This document shows, one piece after another, positions 25,492 through 34,228 of a stretch of DNA of 64,000 bases (position 1 is its first letter; each line of letters opens with the position of its first letter). The DNA is taken from the NCBI GenBank assembly GCA_049970095.1, contig JBMFNP010000002.1:14196-78195 (forward strand). The letters are read 5' to 3'. This DNA is from SKW197 sp049970095 (GTDB lineage: Archaea > Thermoplasmatota > Thermoplasmata > Lutacidiplasmatales > SKW197). Under the pieces are notes generated by a model that saw only the letters and a program-made list of their open reading frames with translations, searched no databases and was not told the DNA's origin. The position numbers and the translations under genes were made by a program.

Positions 25492-26473
25492 TCTCTGGTA
25501 CCTTTCGCAAATCATAGAAGAAAATGATTATGTGCAGGGGCTCACATTTAGGAGGGATGAAAATAGAAAGGATGTGTTGCGCGCTGAAAGTGCTGAAAAA
25601 AGGCCAGTGATCCTTGGAATACGGGTAAAAAATGTGGAATTTCAGGAGTTTGCCACAGTACTCAGAATAACAGGGATAATTGAGCATGGAGAGATAGGGC
25701 TTGGAAGTTATCATACAATTAATGTTGAGCCTGGAAAGGATATATTGCTCATCAAGCAGGAATGGAGTGAGGGAATGAAAAAGCTTCTTGAAGAGGCATT
25801 GAACGCAAAGCGGCTGGAAATTGTTTTTGTTGCAATAGATGATGGTTCTGCTGTGCTGGCAACCATAACAGGAGTGGGTGTGAAGGCTCTTGCGGAAATA
25901 AGTGCGCATATTTCTGGCAAGTTTTTTGATACAAAAAAAGAGAATGAGAAGGTTCAGTTTTATGAAGAGGTGAAGGAAACACTGTTAAGATATGTGGAGC
26001 CCAATACAGTGGTTGCAATTATTGGTCCTGGTTTCTGGAAGGAGGAGTTTCTGGAATATCTGAAAGCACATGCAAAAGAGATTGCTGAGAAATCCACCGT
26101 GTTTACTGCATCCAATTCTGGGGTTGCTGGAATTAATGAGGTGCTGAGGAAGGAACTCAATATTCGGGGTTTGAATGAGGCAAGGGTGAAAATTGAGACA
26201 GATTTTGTGGAAAGGTTTTTTATGGAGATTGCAAGAAATGGAAATGTTGCATATGGATTTTCAGAGGTTGCACGCGCTGTTGAACTCGGGGCTGCTGAGA
26301 CCCTTCTCATAACCATAGATTTGATCAGGAAGCGTGAATTTGATAGTGTGCTTAAGAATGCTGCTGCAACGCGTTGCAGGATTGTGGCTATCAATACCCA
26401 GAGTGATGCAGGCAGGAGATTTGCATCAATAGGGGGCATTGGTGCACTCCTGAGGTACAAGATTTATGAGTGA
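25427..26473 (+). CDS. pelA: mRNA surveillance protein Pelota
   Basis: aPelota recognises ribosomes stalled on faulty mRNA and, with ABCE1, splits them. The 348 residues show the three eRF1-like domains: the Sm-like N-terminal domain with DDLWYLSQIIEENDYVQGLTFRR, the central domain (EIVFVAIDDGSAVLATITG), and the C-terminal domain ending INTQSDAGRRFASIGGIGALLRY. As in other Pelotas there is no GGQ. I start at the GTG at 25427, which has GGTGAT upstream and yields MKILNRNKKEGSIKL; a GTG 9 bases earlier is also in frame. It overlaps the regulator gene upstream. Confidence 0.95.
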   Translation: MKILNRNKKEGSIKLIAETEDDLWYLSQIIEENDYVQGLTFRRDENRKDVLRAESAEKRPVILGIRVKNVEFQEFATVLRITGIIEHGEIGLGSYHTINVEPGKDILLIKQEWSEGMKKLLEEALNAKRLEIVFVAIDDGSAVLATITGVGVKALAEISAHISGKFFDTKKENEKVQFYEEVKETLLRYVEPNTVVAIIGPGFWKEEFLEYLKAHAKEIAEKSTVFTASNSGVAGINEVLRKELNIRGLNEARVKIETDFVERFFMEIARNGNVAYGFSEVARAVELGAAETLLITIDLIRKREFDSVLKNAAATRCRIVAINTQSDAGRRFASIGGIGALLRYKIYE

Positions 26474-27060
26474 TTTTTTTTCATAATCTTTGCATATACC
26501 ACATCACTTCGGGTTTTGTCCATAATTGCTCTTGCAATGTCCACCTTATGCCTGACTGGTGCAATTGCCGCAGGAAAGTCTAGAAGTTCTATCTCTCTGT
26601 AGATTTCTTCCATGATTTCCAGGATTTGATTTCCCTTCTCAAAATTTCCTATTTTCAGGTTATTGAGACAGTATCTCCTGAGTTCTCCAATCAAATCCCC
26701 GAGAGCAAGCAAATATGCTGTGGGTGTTATTCCCAATTCTCTGTGAGATGGAATATCTTCCTCCCTGACGATTGCAAGAAAAAGGTATGCTTCTGCATAT
26801 TCCTGGTATGCATCTTCAAGCACAGGCAGAATTTTGTTTTTATCAATCTTTTCACAGAGTGTCCTCACATTCATCATTGCTTCCTTCAGTTTCTTGAAAT
26901 CCTCACTTACATCCTTCTCTAGATGTACCTCATGAATTATTTTCCTGGATGTTCGGATAATCTCCCTCGCACTCTTGATCGCAATTTCCCTCACTGTCTC
27001 TATTTCCTCCAGTTCTGTTGCAGCCTGCTCAATTACCTCATGGAATTTTTCTCTATGCAT
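26464..27060 (-). CDS. Translin-family protein
   Basis: The 198-residue all-helical protein matches archaeal translin: SAREIIRTSRKIIHEVH in the first half, and in the second HRELGITPTAYLLALGDLIGELRRYCLNNL followed by PVRHKVDIARAIMDKTRSDV, split here by conserved spacing. Translin binds single-stranded nucleic acid and with TRAX forms the C3PO nuclease in eukaryotes; archaeal homologues are RNA-binding or nuclease octamers. Its 3' end overlaps pelota by 10 bases, tail to tail. Confidence 0.88.
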   Translation of the reverse strand: MHREKFHEVIEQAATELEEIETVREIAIKSAREIIRTSRKIIHEVHLEKDVSEDFKKLKEAMMNVRTLCEKIDKNKILPVLEDAYQEYAEAYLFLAIVREEDIPSHRELGITPTAYLLALGDLIGELRRYCLNNLKIGNFEKGNQILEIMEEIYREIELLDFPAAIAPVRHKVDIARAIMDKTRSDVVYAKIMKKNHS

Positions 27061-27064
27061 GTTT

Positions 27065-27181
27065 TCATGACTGTGTAGGAGGTAATAAATCTATCCGTTC
27101 ATCAAAATCTACTGGTTCTACTACTCCATCCACCTTTCCCTCATAATAGACCTCAATTTTGATGAAAGAATTTTCAAACAA
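27065..27181 (-). CDS. Possible 38-residue small protein upstream of translin
   Basis: A TTG at 27181, preceded by GGAGGGG with a 10-base spacer, opens a frame of 38 codons that reads (M)FENSFIKIEVYYEGKVDG and ends in PPTQS, stopping 4 bases before the translin ATG. The composition (alternating strand residues, acidic end) looks like protein, not noise, and the spacing suggests translational coupling. I recognise no family. It could instead be the untranslated leader of translin. Confidence 0.4.
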   Translation of the reverse strand: MFENSFIKIEVYYEGKVDGVVEPVDFDERIDLLPPTQS

Positions 27182-27203
27182 AACTTATGTTCCCCTCCGA
27201 AAA

Positions 27204-27213
27204 ATCTATATCC
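27204..27213 (+). promoter_or_regulatory. TATA box for the 27235 membrane protein gene
   Basis: ATCTATATCC lies 22-31 bases before the ATG at 27235, consistent with a leaderless start. Confidence 0.4.
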
Positions 27214-27234
27214 TAAAAGGTGTATTTATAGAAA

Positions 27235-27924
27235 ATGAGATATAGATGGCAGAAAGGAGCGTTTGGCAGTGGAATCATAATCCTGATTTCTGCACTGACG
27301 GGAATGGCAATCATATTATTTGTGCTATTTCTGTTTCTTGTCTTAATTCTGGTAATGGAAATAACCGAACCCACACCAGCCAATGAGGTGAGCAGGATGG
27401 AAACTTTCAGATACATGCAATCCTACCATTACATGCTTTTTGAACCCCCGGAGGAAAGAAATCCCCCTACCCTGAAGGTGTTTGCTAGAAAGGGAAACAA
27501 CATCTGGAACTTGTTCTTTGCTGGCAGAAACGCAAGGGGAGAGTACTGTCTTCACTATATAGGGCCCAAATTCATAAGTTTCGTGAATGCAACACCTCAA
27601 GAGATAAAAGAGGCACAAAGGGAAAAACCCAATTTTATCAAACTGAGAGAATACTCAAGAAGAACCAAACTCCCATGCCTAGTCATACCCAGGAACTTGA
27701 TTGAAAAGGGCTCCCCTGTTGTACCTGCACCCGGAATTTTCAAGAACGCAGAATTTATAGACCTCAAAAAATACGCAAAAAACCTCTATTTCATTCCGTT
27801 TCTGCTAGAACCAGAAAGGGCATATGTGCTTGATGAATTTAAAAAAGAACTACCAGGAAAACATGATGTGATCCTTTTTACATGTACAAGGCCATGGATT
27901 GTAATTCTAGCTTTTGAACCGTGA
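27235..27924 (+). CDS. Membrane-anchored protein of unknown function
   Basis: The 229-residue protein has one N-terminal transmembrane helix (about 12-41) after a short basic segment, then a soluble domain with mixed strands and helices. Two cysteines (Cys in GEYCLHYIG and KLPCLVIP) are separated by about 60 residues. I see no known motif. It ends 2 bases before the convergent aldehyde oxidoreductase gene. Confidence 0.65.
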   Translation: MRYRWQKGAFGSGIIILISALTGMAIILFVLFLFLVLILVMEITEPTPANEVSRMETFRYMQSYHYMLFEPPEERNPPTLKVFARKGNNIWNLFFAGRNARGEYCLHYIGPKFISFVNATPQEIKEAQREKPNFIKLREYSRRTKLPCLVIPRNLIEKGSPVVPAPGIFKNAEFIDLKKYAKNLYFIPFLLEPERAYVLDEFKKELPGKHDVILFTCTRPWIVILAFEP

Positions 27925-27926
27925 TA

Positions 27927-29672
27927 CTAATCCAGTCCAAGTGTGCGCAATTTCTCCTCCGTGGGTACTCCCTTGCTGTCCCATTTTCTGATAGAATAGT
28001 ATCTTGCCAGCATTTCATGGAGTGGAACCACATTTCCTTTTGAATTTCCATGAGAAAGGGGTTTTTTGAGCAGAGTTTCTGGAAGTGCGTCAATCCCCTT
28101 TCCTGCCCTCACATTCCATAATCTTTCTGCATTCCATATACGCTCACCAGTTTTCTGCAATTCCTCTGCAGAGTATTCTATTCCAGTAACTGCAGAAAGC
28201 AACCTTGCATAGTAGCCATCAGAAACCGCAAAATTTGTGAAAAGGCAAAGTACAAGGGAATCAAGCACAGCTCCTGTATGCTGTACCCTTATCAGAATAT
28301 CTGGTTTATCACTGAAACTCAATCTGTTAAAAAACCTGGGAATTCCGAGAATTTCAGGTCCAATCATGTAACCTTTCAAATGGCAGCCTCCTCTATTTGC
28401 AGTAGCATATGCTAGCCCCATTCCGAAAGCACCTCTGGGATCATAGCCTGGGAGCTCTAGTCCTTTCACGCTGAAACTCTCCCCCCCGAATTTTCTACAA
28501 AATCTCTCAGAGCCTTCTGCAAGTTCATTTCCCACACCCTTTCTGTAAGCAATCTGGGTAATCATTGCAAGTGCACTCTTTTCATCTCCGAATTTTAGCC
28601 CGAATTCTGGGTATTTCTCATGCAAAGCCATTGCAGCCGCAATCGTTGAACCAGTTGTTATTGTATCCATTCCATACTCATTGCATAGTTTATTTGCCTT
28701 TATAATATATTCAATATCAAAAATTCCGCAATCTACTCCAAGCGCCCAGAGGCTTTCAAACTCTGGACCTTTAACGCCGCACTCTCTCGTCCCTGAAATT
28801 CTTCCACACCTTATCGGACACGCACCGCAAGCCTCTTCCCTCACAAAAAATTTTCTCAGCACTTCACCAGAAACCTTTTCTGCATTTGCATCACATCCCT
28901 CAGACCAGTGCCTCACTGGAAGCATTCCGTATTCATTAATCAGATTAACCAGTCCCGCAGTACCCAGATATGGAAGTGCCTTTGATGTTATAGGGTTTGC
29001 GTCAAGCCACTTCTTCATTTCAACTACAAAGGATTTCAATTTCTCTCTATCCTTTACATTCACATTTGCCCTGCCTCTACATATGATTGCCTTAAGATTT
29101 TTGGAGCCCATCACCGCACCCAGCCCTCCCCTGCCCATTGCATGATAGGATGATGCTTGAATATTTGCAAATTTCACAAGATTTTCACCAGCAGGGCCAA
29201 TACAGAGAACCTGCCCTTTTTCATTCAGCGCCTCAAAAATTCTCTCTGTTGTAAGCCCCCATAGATTCGCCCCATCTTTCAGTTCTACATTTTCTCCCTC
29301 AATACAAAGTATCACTGGCTTATCTGCTTGCCCTTCAATGATGAGTGCATCCAGATTGCAGCGTTTCATCTGAATTCCAAAATTACCACCGCAGTTTGAA
29401 TCAAAAAGGGTTTCCGTCAGGGGTGAGATAGAAGTGCATGTAAATCTGGAACTTGTAGGCACTCCAGTTGCAGTCAAAGGTCCTGTGCAAAAAATCAACT
29501 TATTTTCTGGTGAGAGTGGAGAAATTCCAGGCTTGAGTTCCTCTCTTCCCAGAGCGATACCTGTGCCTCTCCCACCTATAAATGCGTGCAATATTTTCTC
29601 TTCAAAATTTTCAAATTGCCAGTTTTTCTTGGTGAGATTTACCCTTAATAATCTGCCACACCATCCAAACAT
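27927..29672 (-). CDS. aor: Tungsten-dependent aldehyde:ferredoxin oxidoreductase
   Basis: The enzyme oxidises aldehydes to acids and reduces ferredoxin in peptide fermentation. The 581 residues begin FGWCGRLLRVNLTKKNW, contain the pterin-binding stretches IGGRGTGIAL and RFTCTSISPLT, the SSYHAMGRGGLGAVMGSKNLKAI segment in parts, the 4Fe-4S ligands in CGACPIRC (Cys-X2-Cys-X3-Cys) and the distal cysteine in DSLVLCLFTNF. The length is slightly under the usual 600 but all domains are present. An AOR implies tungstopterin synthesis elsewhere. A TTG directly before the ATG at 29672 is not needed. Confidence 0.93.
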   Translation of the reverse strand: MFGWCGRLLRVNLTKKNWQFENFEEKILHAFIGGRGTGIALGREELKPGISPLSPENKLIFCTGPLTATGVPTSSRFTCTSISPLTETLFDSNCGGNFGIQMKRCNLDALIIEGQADKPVILCIEGENVELKDGANLWGLTTERIFEALNEKGQVLCIGPAGENLVKFANIQASSYHAMGRGGLGAVMGSKNLKAIICRGRANVNVKDREKLKSFVVEMKKWLDANPITSKALPYLGTAGLVNLINEYGMLPVRHWSEGCDANAEKVSGEVLRKFFVREEACGACPIRCGRISGTRECGVKGPEFESLWALGVDCGIFDIEYIIKANKLCNEYGMDTITTGSTIAAAMALHEKYPEFGLKFGDEKSALAMITQIAYRKGVGNELAEGSERFCRKFGGESFSVKGLELPGYDPRGAFGMGLAYATANRGGCHLKGYMIGPEILGIPRFFNRLSFSDKPDILIRVQHTGAVLDSLVLCLFTNFAVSDGYYARLLSAVTGIEYSAEELQKTGERIWNAERLWNVRAGKGIDALPETLLKKPLSHGNSKGNVVPLHEMLARYYSIRKWDSKGVPTEEKLRTLGLD

Positions 29673-29736
29673 CAAAATAGCACCGGAAACAAAAGTATGA
29701 AGTAAAAGTTAAAAGAATTGGGAATAAAAAATCTGA

Positions 29737-29964
29737 TTATTTTCCTTCTACAAGGTAATAACCTGCAGCTTTCTCGCGCACCTTGCGCTTTGCATAGCCT
29801 TTATTCTGGAGTTCCTGGAGTGCATTGAGCACCATGTTTTTGGGCATTTTTGCTGCCTGGGTTATTCTCTCGGCTGTTGCCATTTTTGCTTCACCCACTA
29901 TTCCAAGCTCTTTCATCACTTCGTACACTTTTTCTGCATTTGGGGAAAGACCTTCAGGACACAT
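29737..29964 (-). CDS. Small winged-helix transcription regulator
   Basis: The 75-residue protein is a single winged-helix: helix 1 SPNAEKVYEVMKELGIV, the recognition region ITQAAKMPKNMVLNALQELQ, and the wing KGYAKRKVREKAAGYYLV. No sensor domain is present, so it may act as a small DNA-binding cofactor. The ATG is preceded by AAGGTG and a minus-strand TATA (TTTTTATATA, 30011-30020). It sits upstream of the AOR gene on the same strand, about 65 bases away, and might regulate it. Confidence 0.75.
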   Translation of the reverse strand: MCPEGLSPNAEKVYEVMKELGIVGEAKMATAERITQAAKMPKNMVLNALQELQNKGYAKRKVREKAAGYYLVEGK

Positions 29965-30010
29965 TTTTTCACCTTTGTGCGTTTTTTCAAGTTATTGGAT
30001 ATCAGAGGAG

Positions 30011-30020
30011 TATATAAAAA
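30011..30020 (-). promoter_or_regulatory. TATA box for the small winged-helix gene
   Basis: Minus-strand TTTTTATATA, 47-56 bases before the ATG at 29964; the resulting leader of about 20-25 bases carries the AAGGTG ribosome site. Confidence 0.4.
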
Positions 30021-30123
30021 TTCCTCAAATATCCCCTTTGCACACAAGCAAATATATGCCATCAACAGGATGCACCGCTTTTAATTCCGATAGGTTTATT
30101 TACCATTAACAGAATAACTACAG

Positions 30124-32535
30124 GTGCTCTGGAAAAGGATTAACGCTGAATTGATAGCACGAAAGGAGTGGTTGAATAGCACTGCCTTTCTGTTCCAGGT
30201 ATTGATTCTTCTTTCCCTGCTTGCATACTATCTCTTTCAGAGTTTTTTTGAGAAACTATTTTACAGTTATTCTATAATCATGCTCATTCTCTCCATTATT
30301 GCAGTTGTTCTCACACTCATTGCAATTGTAAGAAATACTTCAATCAAGGATTTTTCTGCACCTGGAAATATGGTCTCCTTTGCTGGACTCTTTCTCCTGC
30401 TTATGGAAGCAATATATCACAGTACAGGCGTAGATGTTCTTTTATTTCCTCACAATGTCATCTTTATCGCAGGGATTACCCTCCTCCTTGGTGGCGCCTA
30501 TTACCAGATAAAAATGAATGAATTTGAGAGAAAGCACGGAGGCTCAATGATGCTCTGGATAACAGGTAATGTGCTTCTCCTCTTTGCAGTTTCCAAGCAT
30601 TGCTATGAAAGCACCGCATTTTCTATCAGAGATAGTGTTGTCCTGCTAGGGGGTGCAATTGTTTCCCTTACTGGTGTGTTGCAACACATACTTCTCACCA
30701 CATATGGAAGAGAACTTGAGAGTGCGATGGTTCTCGGAGATGCAAAGTATATTGCGGGAAAATTTGACGAGGCAATGGAACACTACGAAAACGGGCTCAG
30801 GGTTGACCCGAAGAACGAGTATCTTATTGTACGAAAAGGACTTACACTTCTGAGGATGGGGTTGAACGAAAATGCATTTTCTGTGTTTTCCAAGGCAGTA
30901 GAACTGCATCCTGAGAGTATAGGGATCCTGATGGGTGCAGGAATTGCAGCCTCAAAACTTGGTAAATATAGAATTTCGCTGGAGTATCTGAAAAGGGCTG
31001 AAAAAATCAAGAAGACACCAGAACTTTACAACAATATGGGAAATGTGCTTTTCAGCATTGGAGATATTGAAGGAGCAATGAAGGCATATGAAAAATCTAT
31101 TGAACTTGACAGAAATTATGAAAGTGCATACCTGAATGCAGCCAGGGTACTCACGAGGGTAAAACAGTATGATAAAGCCATTTCAATGGTCAGAAGGTTG
31201 CTGGAAATTAATCCAGAATCTGCAGAAGCATACTATCAGATGGGAAAGATTTACATGGAAACTGGAGATTATGAGAAGAGCATAGAAACAATGGACATTG
31301 CAATCATGTTAAAACCAGGTTTCAGTGATGCATGGATTAGTCGGGGTGCAATAATGGAGCGTGCAAAACATGGAATCTCAGAGATAGGGGCAGTGCCTCT
31401 TCCACACACCACAAGAAAAGCCACTCTTCTCAATCTCCTCCGCCTCAGAATATTTTCCACACTTGAAGAGTATCAGAAGATTGCATCTGCACTTACTCTT
31501 GAGCAAGAACCCACTATGGAGAGCCGCAAAACTCTCACAGCAATTCTGGAAAGTGCACATCAGGCATTTGTGAAAAAGGAGTATGCACATGCAATGAGAG
31601 AAGCAAAAGAGGTTCTGGCAAAGGAACCCGATAACCTTGATGCCCTCATTATCTTTGCAAATTCTGCTGAGGCAACCGGGAATTATAGTGAGGCTTATGG
31701 CGCTTACAGAAGGGTTGCAGAAATCTGTGGAAAACCAGAAGCTTACATTAAAGCTGGAATTTCTGCGGCAATGGGAGGATTGTGGCTTGAAGCAATTGAT
31801 ATGCTGGACACCCTGCTGGAAAATGACCGCGAAAATGAAGAGGCATGGGTTCTCAAGGGGCTTCTCCTTTATTTCATGGATGCCACATTACCAAGCATTG
31901 AATGTTTTGAGTATGCACTTGCATTTCATCCAGAGAATAAGGATGCATTGTATGGAAAGGGACTTGCATTGATGAAGCTCGGGCTGGACAATGAGGCTGC
32001 AATGTGTTTTGCACAGGCAAGAGCACTTTCGCTCCATTTTTCTGAGATAGTTTCAATCCTTCCAAAGACACAGAAAACACTCAAGGATTATGTACGCCTC
32101 GCTACCGAATTTGCCACCCAGAAAAAGTTTGATGAGGCGACCAGGATTCTGAATTTTGTTATGAAAATGAAGCCAGATGATGAGAATATCTGCTATTTTG
32201 CAGCAATAGTGTATGCATCAATGAAGAAATATGCAAAGGCAGAGGAAATTCTAAGAAAGGCAGTTTCAAGAGAACCCGAAAACCAGGATTTTGTGCTAGC
32301 TCTTTCCGAGGTTTTGAGAAAATCGGGAAAGCCAGGTGAGGCGGTGAGAGTGCTTGAGGACTGCATGAAAACAGTACATGAAAACGCAGAACTCTATGCG
32401 GAGTATGCACTGGCACTCAAGGATGCAGGGGAGATTGAAAAAGCAGGAAATATAATCAGGAAGGCAGTGGAACTGGAACCTGAGAATGAAAGGGTTAAGC
32501 ATGCTGAGAGAAGGATAAGGGTAGCAAAGGAATAA
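30124..32535 (+). CDS. TPR-repeat membrane protein
   Basis: The 803-residue protein has about six transmembrane helices in the first 195 residues, in pairs (FLFQVLILLSLLAYYLF and YSIIMLILSIIAVVLTLIAI first), and then at least twelve TPR repeats, e.g. AKYIAGKFDEAMEHYENGL, AYYQMGKIYMETGDYEKSI and AVSREPENQDFVLALSEVL. TPR arrays scaffold protein complexes; the partner is unknown. The start is a GTG without a clear ribosome site. A second membrane/TPR protein lies at 21017, and the two may form a family. Confidence 0.82.
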   Translation: MLWKRINAELIARKEWLNSTAFLFQVLILLSLLAYYLFQSFFEKLFYSYSIIMLILSIIAVVLTLIAIVRNTSIKDFSAPGNMVSFAGLFLLLMEAIYHSTGVDVLLFPHNVIFIAGITLLLGGAYYQIKMNEFERKHGGSMMLWITGNVLLLFAVSKHCYESTAFSIRDSVVLLGGAIVSLTGVLQHILLTTYGRELESAMVLGDAKYIAGKFDEAMEHYENGLRVDPKNEYLIVRKGLTLLRMGLNENAFSVFSKAVELHPESIGILMGAGIAASKLGKYRISLEYLKRAEKIKKTPELYNNMGNVLFSIGDIEGAMKAYEKSIELDRNYESAYLNAARVLTRVKQYDKAISMVRRLLEINPESAEAYYQMGKIYMETGDYEKSIETMDIAIMLKPGFSDAWISRGAIMERAKHGISEIGAVPLPHTTRKATLLNLLRLRIFSTLEEYQKIASALTLEQEPTMESRKTLTAILESAHQAFVKKEYAHAMREAKEVLAKEPDNLDALIIFANSAEATGNYSEAYGAYRRVAEICGKPEAYIKAGISAAMGGLWLEAIDMLDTLLENDRENEEAWVLKGLLLYFMDATLPSIECFEYALAFHPENKDALYGKGLALMKLGLDNEAAMCFAQARALSLHFSEIVSILPKTQKTLKDYVRLATEFATQKKFDEATRILNFVMKMKPDDENICYFAAIVYASMKKYAKAEEILRKAVSREPENQDFVLALSEVLRKSGKPGEAVRVLEDCMKTVHENAELYAEYALALKDAGEIEKAGNIIRKAVELEPENERVKHAERRIRVAKE

Positions 32536-32539
32536 TTTT

Positions 32540-33004
32540 TCACAACTTCTGATTTTCCATCACAGTTTCAAATATTGTGCAGGTCAGAGTTCTTGCCACT
32601 CCAGGAATTGTGCGAATTCTGTCAATTATCAACCTCCCAATTTCCTCAATTGAGGATGCACGCACTTTAATCATAATATCCCATTCTCCAGAAATTAGAT
32701 GTACCTCATGAACCCCTGGGATTTTTGCAATTTTCTCTGCAACCTCTCTCTGAGAGTAACCAGTACCCGGCATGAATGAGGCAAGCACAAATGCACATGC
32801 ACCCAAACCAGTTATTTTGTAATCTGGTATCACTGTAAATCTTTTGATAATACCTTTTTCTTGCATACGCTCAATCCTTTCCTGCACCGTAGTCCTTGGC
32901 ATCCCAAGTTTTTTTGCAATTTCAGTCACCTTCAATGATGCATCTTTTATCAGTTCTATCAGAATTTTTCTGTCAGTTTCGTCAAATTTTATTTGGTGTT
33001 GCAT
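32540..33004 (-). CDS. Lrp/AsnC family transcription regulator
   Basis: The protein (154 residues from the ATG at 33004; an ATG at 33013 adds three) has the full Lrp layout: the DNA-binding domain KFDETDRKILIELIKDASLKV with recognition helix MPRTTVQERIERM, then the RAM sensor domain containing VHEVHLISGEWDIMIKVRA and the closing IRTIPGVARTLT. It is divergent from an asparagine synthetase gene, the arrangement of bacterial asnC-asnA, which suggests control by asparagine or aspartate. A TATA at 33023-33035 favours a leaderless start at 33004. Confidence 0.92.
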   Translation of the reverse strand: MQHQIKFDETDRKILIELIKDASLKVTEIAKKLGMPRTTVQERIERMQEKGIIKRFTVIPDYKITGLGACAFVLASFMPGTGYSQREVAEKIAKIPGVHEVHLISGEWDIMIKVRASSIEEIGRLIIDRIRTIPGVARTLTCTIFETVMENQKL

Positions 33005-33022
33005 GTTTGTCATAATGACTTA

Positions 33023-33035
33023 AAATATATATACT
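33023..33035 (-). promoter_or_regulatory. TATA box for the AsnC-like regulator
   Basis: Minus-strand GTATATATATTTT about 20-31 bases before 33004. The 114-base divergent region also holds the rightward box below, so both genes could be controlled by one bound regulator. Confidence 0.5.
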
Positions 33036-33078
33036 TATCTACATAAAGCCGTAAAATTGCCAAAAAATAAAGCAAAAC

Positions 33079-33088
33079 GCTTATAACC
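33079..33088 (+). promoter_or_regulatory. TATA box for the asparagine synthetase gene
   Basis: GCTTATAACC, followed by a GGTGG ribosome site at 33109-33113 just before the ATG at 33118. Confidence 0.45.
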
Positions 33089-33117
33089 ATCTGCGTGATA
33101 TAAAAAATGGTGGAAAA

Positions 33118-34041
33118 ATGGCGCTGAGAACAATTGAAGAGATTGTGGAAAGAGCACACATATGTGATGTGCTGGAAATACAGACAGAAGTAATACATGC
33201 AATGTGTGAATATTTCAAAGCTCGGGGGTTCAAATGGATGCTACCAGTAATGCTGAGTTTTGTTACGGACCCGCTCTGGCCTGAACCTGCTGGGAACCAT
33301 ATCATGGCACCAGAGATTGAGGTTTATGGAAAGAAAATGAAACTCATGCACAGCATGATTCTGCATAAACAGATTGCAGTTTCAATGGGACTGGAACGCA
33401 TATTCATTCTCTCTCCCAACATTCGAATTGAAAAGCCAGAAAGGGATGACGGAAATCATGCCTATGAGTTTACCCAGCTTGATTTTGAAATTGCACATGC
33501 AAGAATGCAGGATGTGATGGGGATTGTTGAGGAATGTGTATGTCATACAATTGAAAGGGTAAGAGAACTGGAGTGCTTGAAAAATTTTTGCAGGGAATTA
33601 CCAAGATTTCACACACCTTTCAGAATTTACACATATGAGGAAGTGCTGCGGGAGTATGGAGGTGACAGGGAGTTGAGCAAGGCAATGATTGAGCCAGTAT
33701 GGATAACAGACATTTCAAGAGAATTTTATGACCGCAGTGATGAGAGCATGCCTGGACATACACTGAACTATGACCTTATTCTGCCAGAGGGCTATGGGGA
33801 GGTGCTTTCGGGGGGTGAAAGAGAGTATGAATATGAAAAGATAGTGATCAAACTGGAGAATGCAGGACTTTCTGTTAATTCATTCTGGCCTTACCTTGAG
33901 ATTGCAAAAAGGGGGATGCTGAAGCCATCTGCAGGTGGAGGAATTGGTGTGGAACGATTTGTAAAATATATTACAGGAATGCGCCATATAGAGGATGTTC
34001 AGGTGTTTCCAAGGGTCCCTGGTGTGCCTTCAATAGTTTAG
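33118..34041 (+). CDS. asnA: Archaeal asparagine synthetase A-like enzyme (AsxRS core)
   Basis: The 307-residue protein is the catalytic core of a class II asparaginyl/aspartyl-tRNA synthetase without the anticodon-binding domain. Class II motifs are visible: motif 2 region RDDGNHAYEFTQLDFEIA, and motif 3 in GGGIGVERFVKYITGM. Stand-alone cores of this kind in archaea make asparagine from aspartate and ammonia with ATP. Conserved substrate loops (HNHIMAPEIEVYG-like, LHKQIAVSMGLERIF) are intact. The divergent AsnC-type regulator supports the assignment. A role as a tRNA synthetase paralogue without tRNA binding is the alternative. Confidence 0.85.
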   Translation: MALRTIEEIVERAHICDVLEIQTEVIHAMCEYFKARGFKWMLPVMLSFVTDPLWPEPAGNHIMAPEIEVYGKKMKLMHSMILHKQIAVSMGLERIFILSPNIRIEKPERDDGNHAYEFTQLDFEIAHARMQDVMGIVEECVCHTIERVRELECLKNFCRELPRFHTPFRIYTYEEVLREYGGDRELSKAMIEPVWITDISREFYDRSDESMPGHTLNYDLILPEGYGEVLSGGEREYEYEKIVIKLENAGLSVNSFWPYLEIAKRGMLKPSAGGGIGVERFVKYITGMRHIEDVQVFPRVPGVPSIV

Positions 34042-34050
34042 GGTCTCGCT

Positions 34051-34184
34051 GGGGGATGTAGAATTACTCAAGATTGTTGCTTTCATTCCATCTAAAATTC
34101 TACCACGCTGTCATTCCAATTCAAGTTGCCTGTCTTGCTCATGGGAGGAGTTATAGAGTGGAAAATAAATTTTCTACATCCCCC
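34051..34184. repeat. Palindrome-ended element, copy C (MITE-like)
   Basis: A 134-base intergenic block bounded by a perfect 13-base terminal inverted repeat, GGGGGATGTAGAA at 34051-34063 and TTCTACATCCCCC at 34172-34184. The ends match the outer arms of the elements at 9626 and 40485, but the interior is different. There is no ORF and no clear target duplication. It ends 13 bases before the TATA box of the next gene. Confidence 0.6.
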
Positions 34185-34197
34185 AACCCATCAAAAA

Positions 34198-34209
34198 ATT
34201 TATTAATGT
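34198..34209 (+). promoter_or_regulatory. TATA box for the giant zinc-ribbon surface protein gene
   Basis: AATTTATTAATG is 20-31 bases before the ATG at 34229, giving a leaderless mRNA. Confidence 0.45.
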
Positions 34210-34228
34210 GTAAGCCAATGGACTTCTG

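Noticed and set aside
29676..29736. Possible riboswitch between the AOR and winged-helix genes
   Set aside because: Only 61 bases, A/T-rich, with no stable stem visible.
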